Origin: an uncultured Acetatifactor sp.
GTDB taxonomy: Bacteria > Bacillota > Clostridia > Lachnospirales > Lachnospiraceae
Length of the DNA stretch: 25,485 nucleotides
Reading direction: 5' to 3'
Assembly: GCA_910585665.1 (NCBI GenBank)
Contig: CAJUFI010000014.1
Location: forward strand, 52,342-77,826
Shown here one piece after another: positions 24,662 through 25,485 of the stretch; the first letter of the stretch is position 1; each line of letters opens with the position of its first letter. A program made the position numbers and the translations under genes. Below the pieces are notes generated by a model. It ran no database searches and was not told where the DNA came from. It worked only from the letters and a program-made list of their open reading frames with translations.

Positions 24662-25153
24662 TCATTCAGCGGCATCCGAGTCTGCCCGGGCTTTATCCAG
24701 TGAGGCCTGAATGGCTTCCAGCAGCACGAGTGAAGTATACTTGCTTTCGGAAGTATAGGTGACGGAATCCAGGGACTGCTGTGCGTAGATCTGCTCGCAG
24801 ATGGACTCCAGGGTGGGCTCAAGCAGCGGATAGACCGTGGCGATGGAATCGCTCAGGTTCACCATGCGTATGGAGGTGATGGAGTCCTTATCCACGATGA
24901 CCTCCACATCGATGGATTCGCTGCCCAGCACCAGCTCCGTGGTATAGACGCCCGGTATGTAGAGAGAGGAGACTTCCGCCATGACAGGCTCTGGACCGGA
25001 GCTGTCCTCCGCTCTGGACCCTCCGTCCTTATCCTTGTCTGGCAGGAACATCATGGCCAGCAGGACGATGAACAGGATTCCCAGCACGGCGAAGATTGCG
25101 GTATAAATCAGCTCTTTCATGTGAAGTACGACAATTTTGGTTTTAGCACTCAT
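24662..25153 (-). CDS. Membrane-anchored protein with degenerate FMN_bind-like domain
   Basis: A 163-residue protein with one membrane helix at about 15-37, a short acidic linker, then an exported domain of about 100 residues. The pattern YIPGVYTTELVLG, VEVIVDKDSITSIRMV and a final YTSLVLLEAIQASLDKA resembles the FMN_bind domain, in which flavin is attached to the Thr of an S-G-A-T motif. Here that motif reads SESKYTS (135-141), with Lys138 in place of Thr, so covalent flavin is unlikely. It may bind something else or be structural. GGGGAA lies 5 nt before the ATG. Family assignment is moderate. Confidence 0.7.
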   Translation of the reverse strand: MSAKTKIVVLHMKELIYTAIFAVLGILFIVLLAMMFLPDKDKDGGSRAEDSSGPEPVMAEVSSLYIPGVYTTELVLGSESIDVEVIVDKDSITSIRMVNLSDSIATVYPLLEPTLESICEQIYAQQSLDSVTYTSESKYTSLVLLEAIQASLDKARADSDAAE

Positions 25154-25262
25154 CCATATTCCCCTTAACCTTTATCCAGTCATTTCTCTTTATAGATAGA
25201 TATGCGTGGGGAGCGGAAAATATGCGCGGTGGAATTTATCAGGCAGGAAAGCCAGAATTTAG

Positions 25263-25290
25263 TTGAAAAATATCCCGGATATGTTAAGAT
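25263..25290 (+). promoter_or_regulatory. Promoter candidate with palindromic operator, pointing out of the window
   Basis: -35 TTGAAA (25263-25268) and -10 TAAGAT (25285-25290) are 16 nt apart. The spacer contains the perfect palindrome ATATCCCGGATAT (25270-25282). The target gene would begin beyond 25485. No gene is seen in 25154-25485. Confidence 0.5.
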
Positions 25291-25335
25291 AAATACAAAG
25301 CATACCAATTTTCTAAACAAATGTAATAAATCCAG

Positions 25336-25377
25336 AATCGGAAAAACTATTTTATGTACATTATATCTTTTCCGATT
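25336..25377. repeat. 10-bp inverted repeat
   Basis: AATCGGAAAA (25336-25345) and TTTTCCGATT (25368-25377) are perfectly inverted around a 22-nt AT-rich loop. It could form an mRNA leader hairpin of the downstream gene or be the edge of a regulatory site. Confidence 0.5.
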
Positions 25378-25485
25378 TGTGGTATTATAGAAACTGTTTT
25401 TTGAACCATTAAAACCTACTAATACCCCATTAGTACATTATTGCATTAATAATTAAGTAATATTATGCCACCAGAGGCACTCCCT

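Noticed and set aside
24521..24709. A plus-strand frame starting MRQFDMVNILDMIG after nadE
   Set aside because: It lacks a good ribosome site and runs straight through the nadE terminator into the convergent gene. Its start looks somewhat protein-like, so a remnant is possible, but it is not supportable as a gene.

Overview
The window looks like chromosome of a fairly GC-rich anaerobic Firmicute, most likely a gut Lachnospiraceae (Clostridia). This rests on the mix of families (DUF1062, DUF4869, DUF3791, DUF3892, a PopT-type DUF368 protein, a Cys-type sulfatase, a GH130 remnant), on strong AGGAGG-type ribosome sites, and on sigma-A-like promoters in AT-rich gaps. It is an inference; no rRNA or other phylogenetic marker is present.

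Layout. 1-2700: a polar amino-acid ABC importer operon on the minus strand (binding lipoprotein, permease, ATPase), with a clear promoter, an intercistronic hairpin and a 43-bp tandem repeat at its 3' end. 3230-5096: a DUF1062 protein, a SAM methyltransferase broken by a 100-bp MITE-like element, and an N-terminally short GNAT. 5115-6452: a MarR regulator and a TSUP-family exporter, both minus strand. 6568-8200: a DUF4869 protein with a truncated-looking P-loop partner, then a GNAT. 8205-10595: recQ, minus strand. 10829-11492: a graveyard of broken small genes (possible DUF4932 remnant, antitoxin-like tail, truncated DUF3791) ending in a second relative of the MITE. 11510-12943: a cytoplasmic Cys-type sulfatase, followed by a 200-bp self-complementary element (12971-13170). 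13497-13802: a DUF3892 protein. 14454-15956: a fucose/arabinose-isomerase-like protein. 15971-16541: remnants of an FAD-dependent oxidoreductase fused in frame to the tail of a GH130 phosphorylase. 16661-16774: a 37-residue membrane protein missed by size cut-offs. 17159-24442: mostly intact plus-strand genes: GT2 glycosyltransferase, hisC, DUF368/PopT, a second methyltransferase, hslO (Hsp33) and nadE. 24662-25153: a membrane-anchored protein with an FMN_bind-like domain.

How they work together. Intact genes cover amino-acid uptake, histidine and NAD synthesis, lipid-carrier recycling, redox chaperoning, DNA repair and glycan or sulfate-ester metabolism. Between them lie decayed accessory genes and several unrelated small repeat families. 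The most informative is the 100-bp element with 27-bp inverted ends and a TAA duplication: removing it plus one TAA restores the methyltransferase reading frame exactly. A second end of the same element sits directly on the TAA stop codon of the other methyltransferase (21503-21528), and a diverged relative lies where the DUF3791 gene is cut off (11441-11492). Three copies next to TAA in one window suggest a small non-autonomous element family with TAA target preference.
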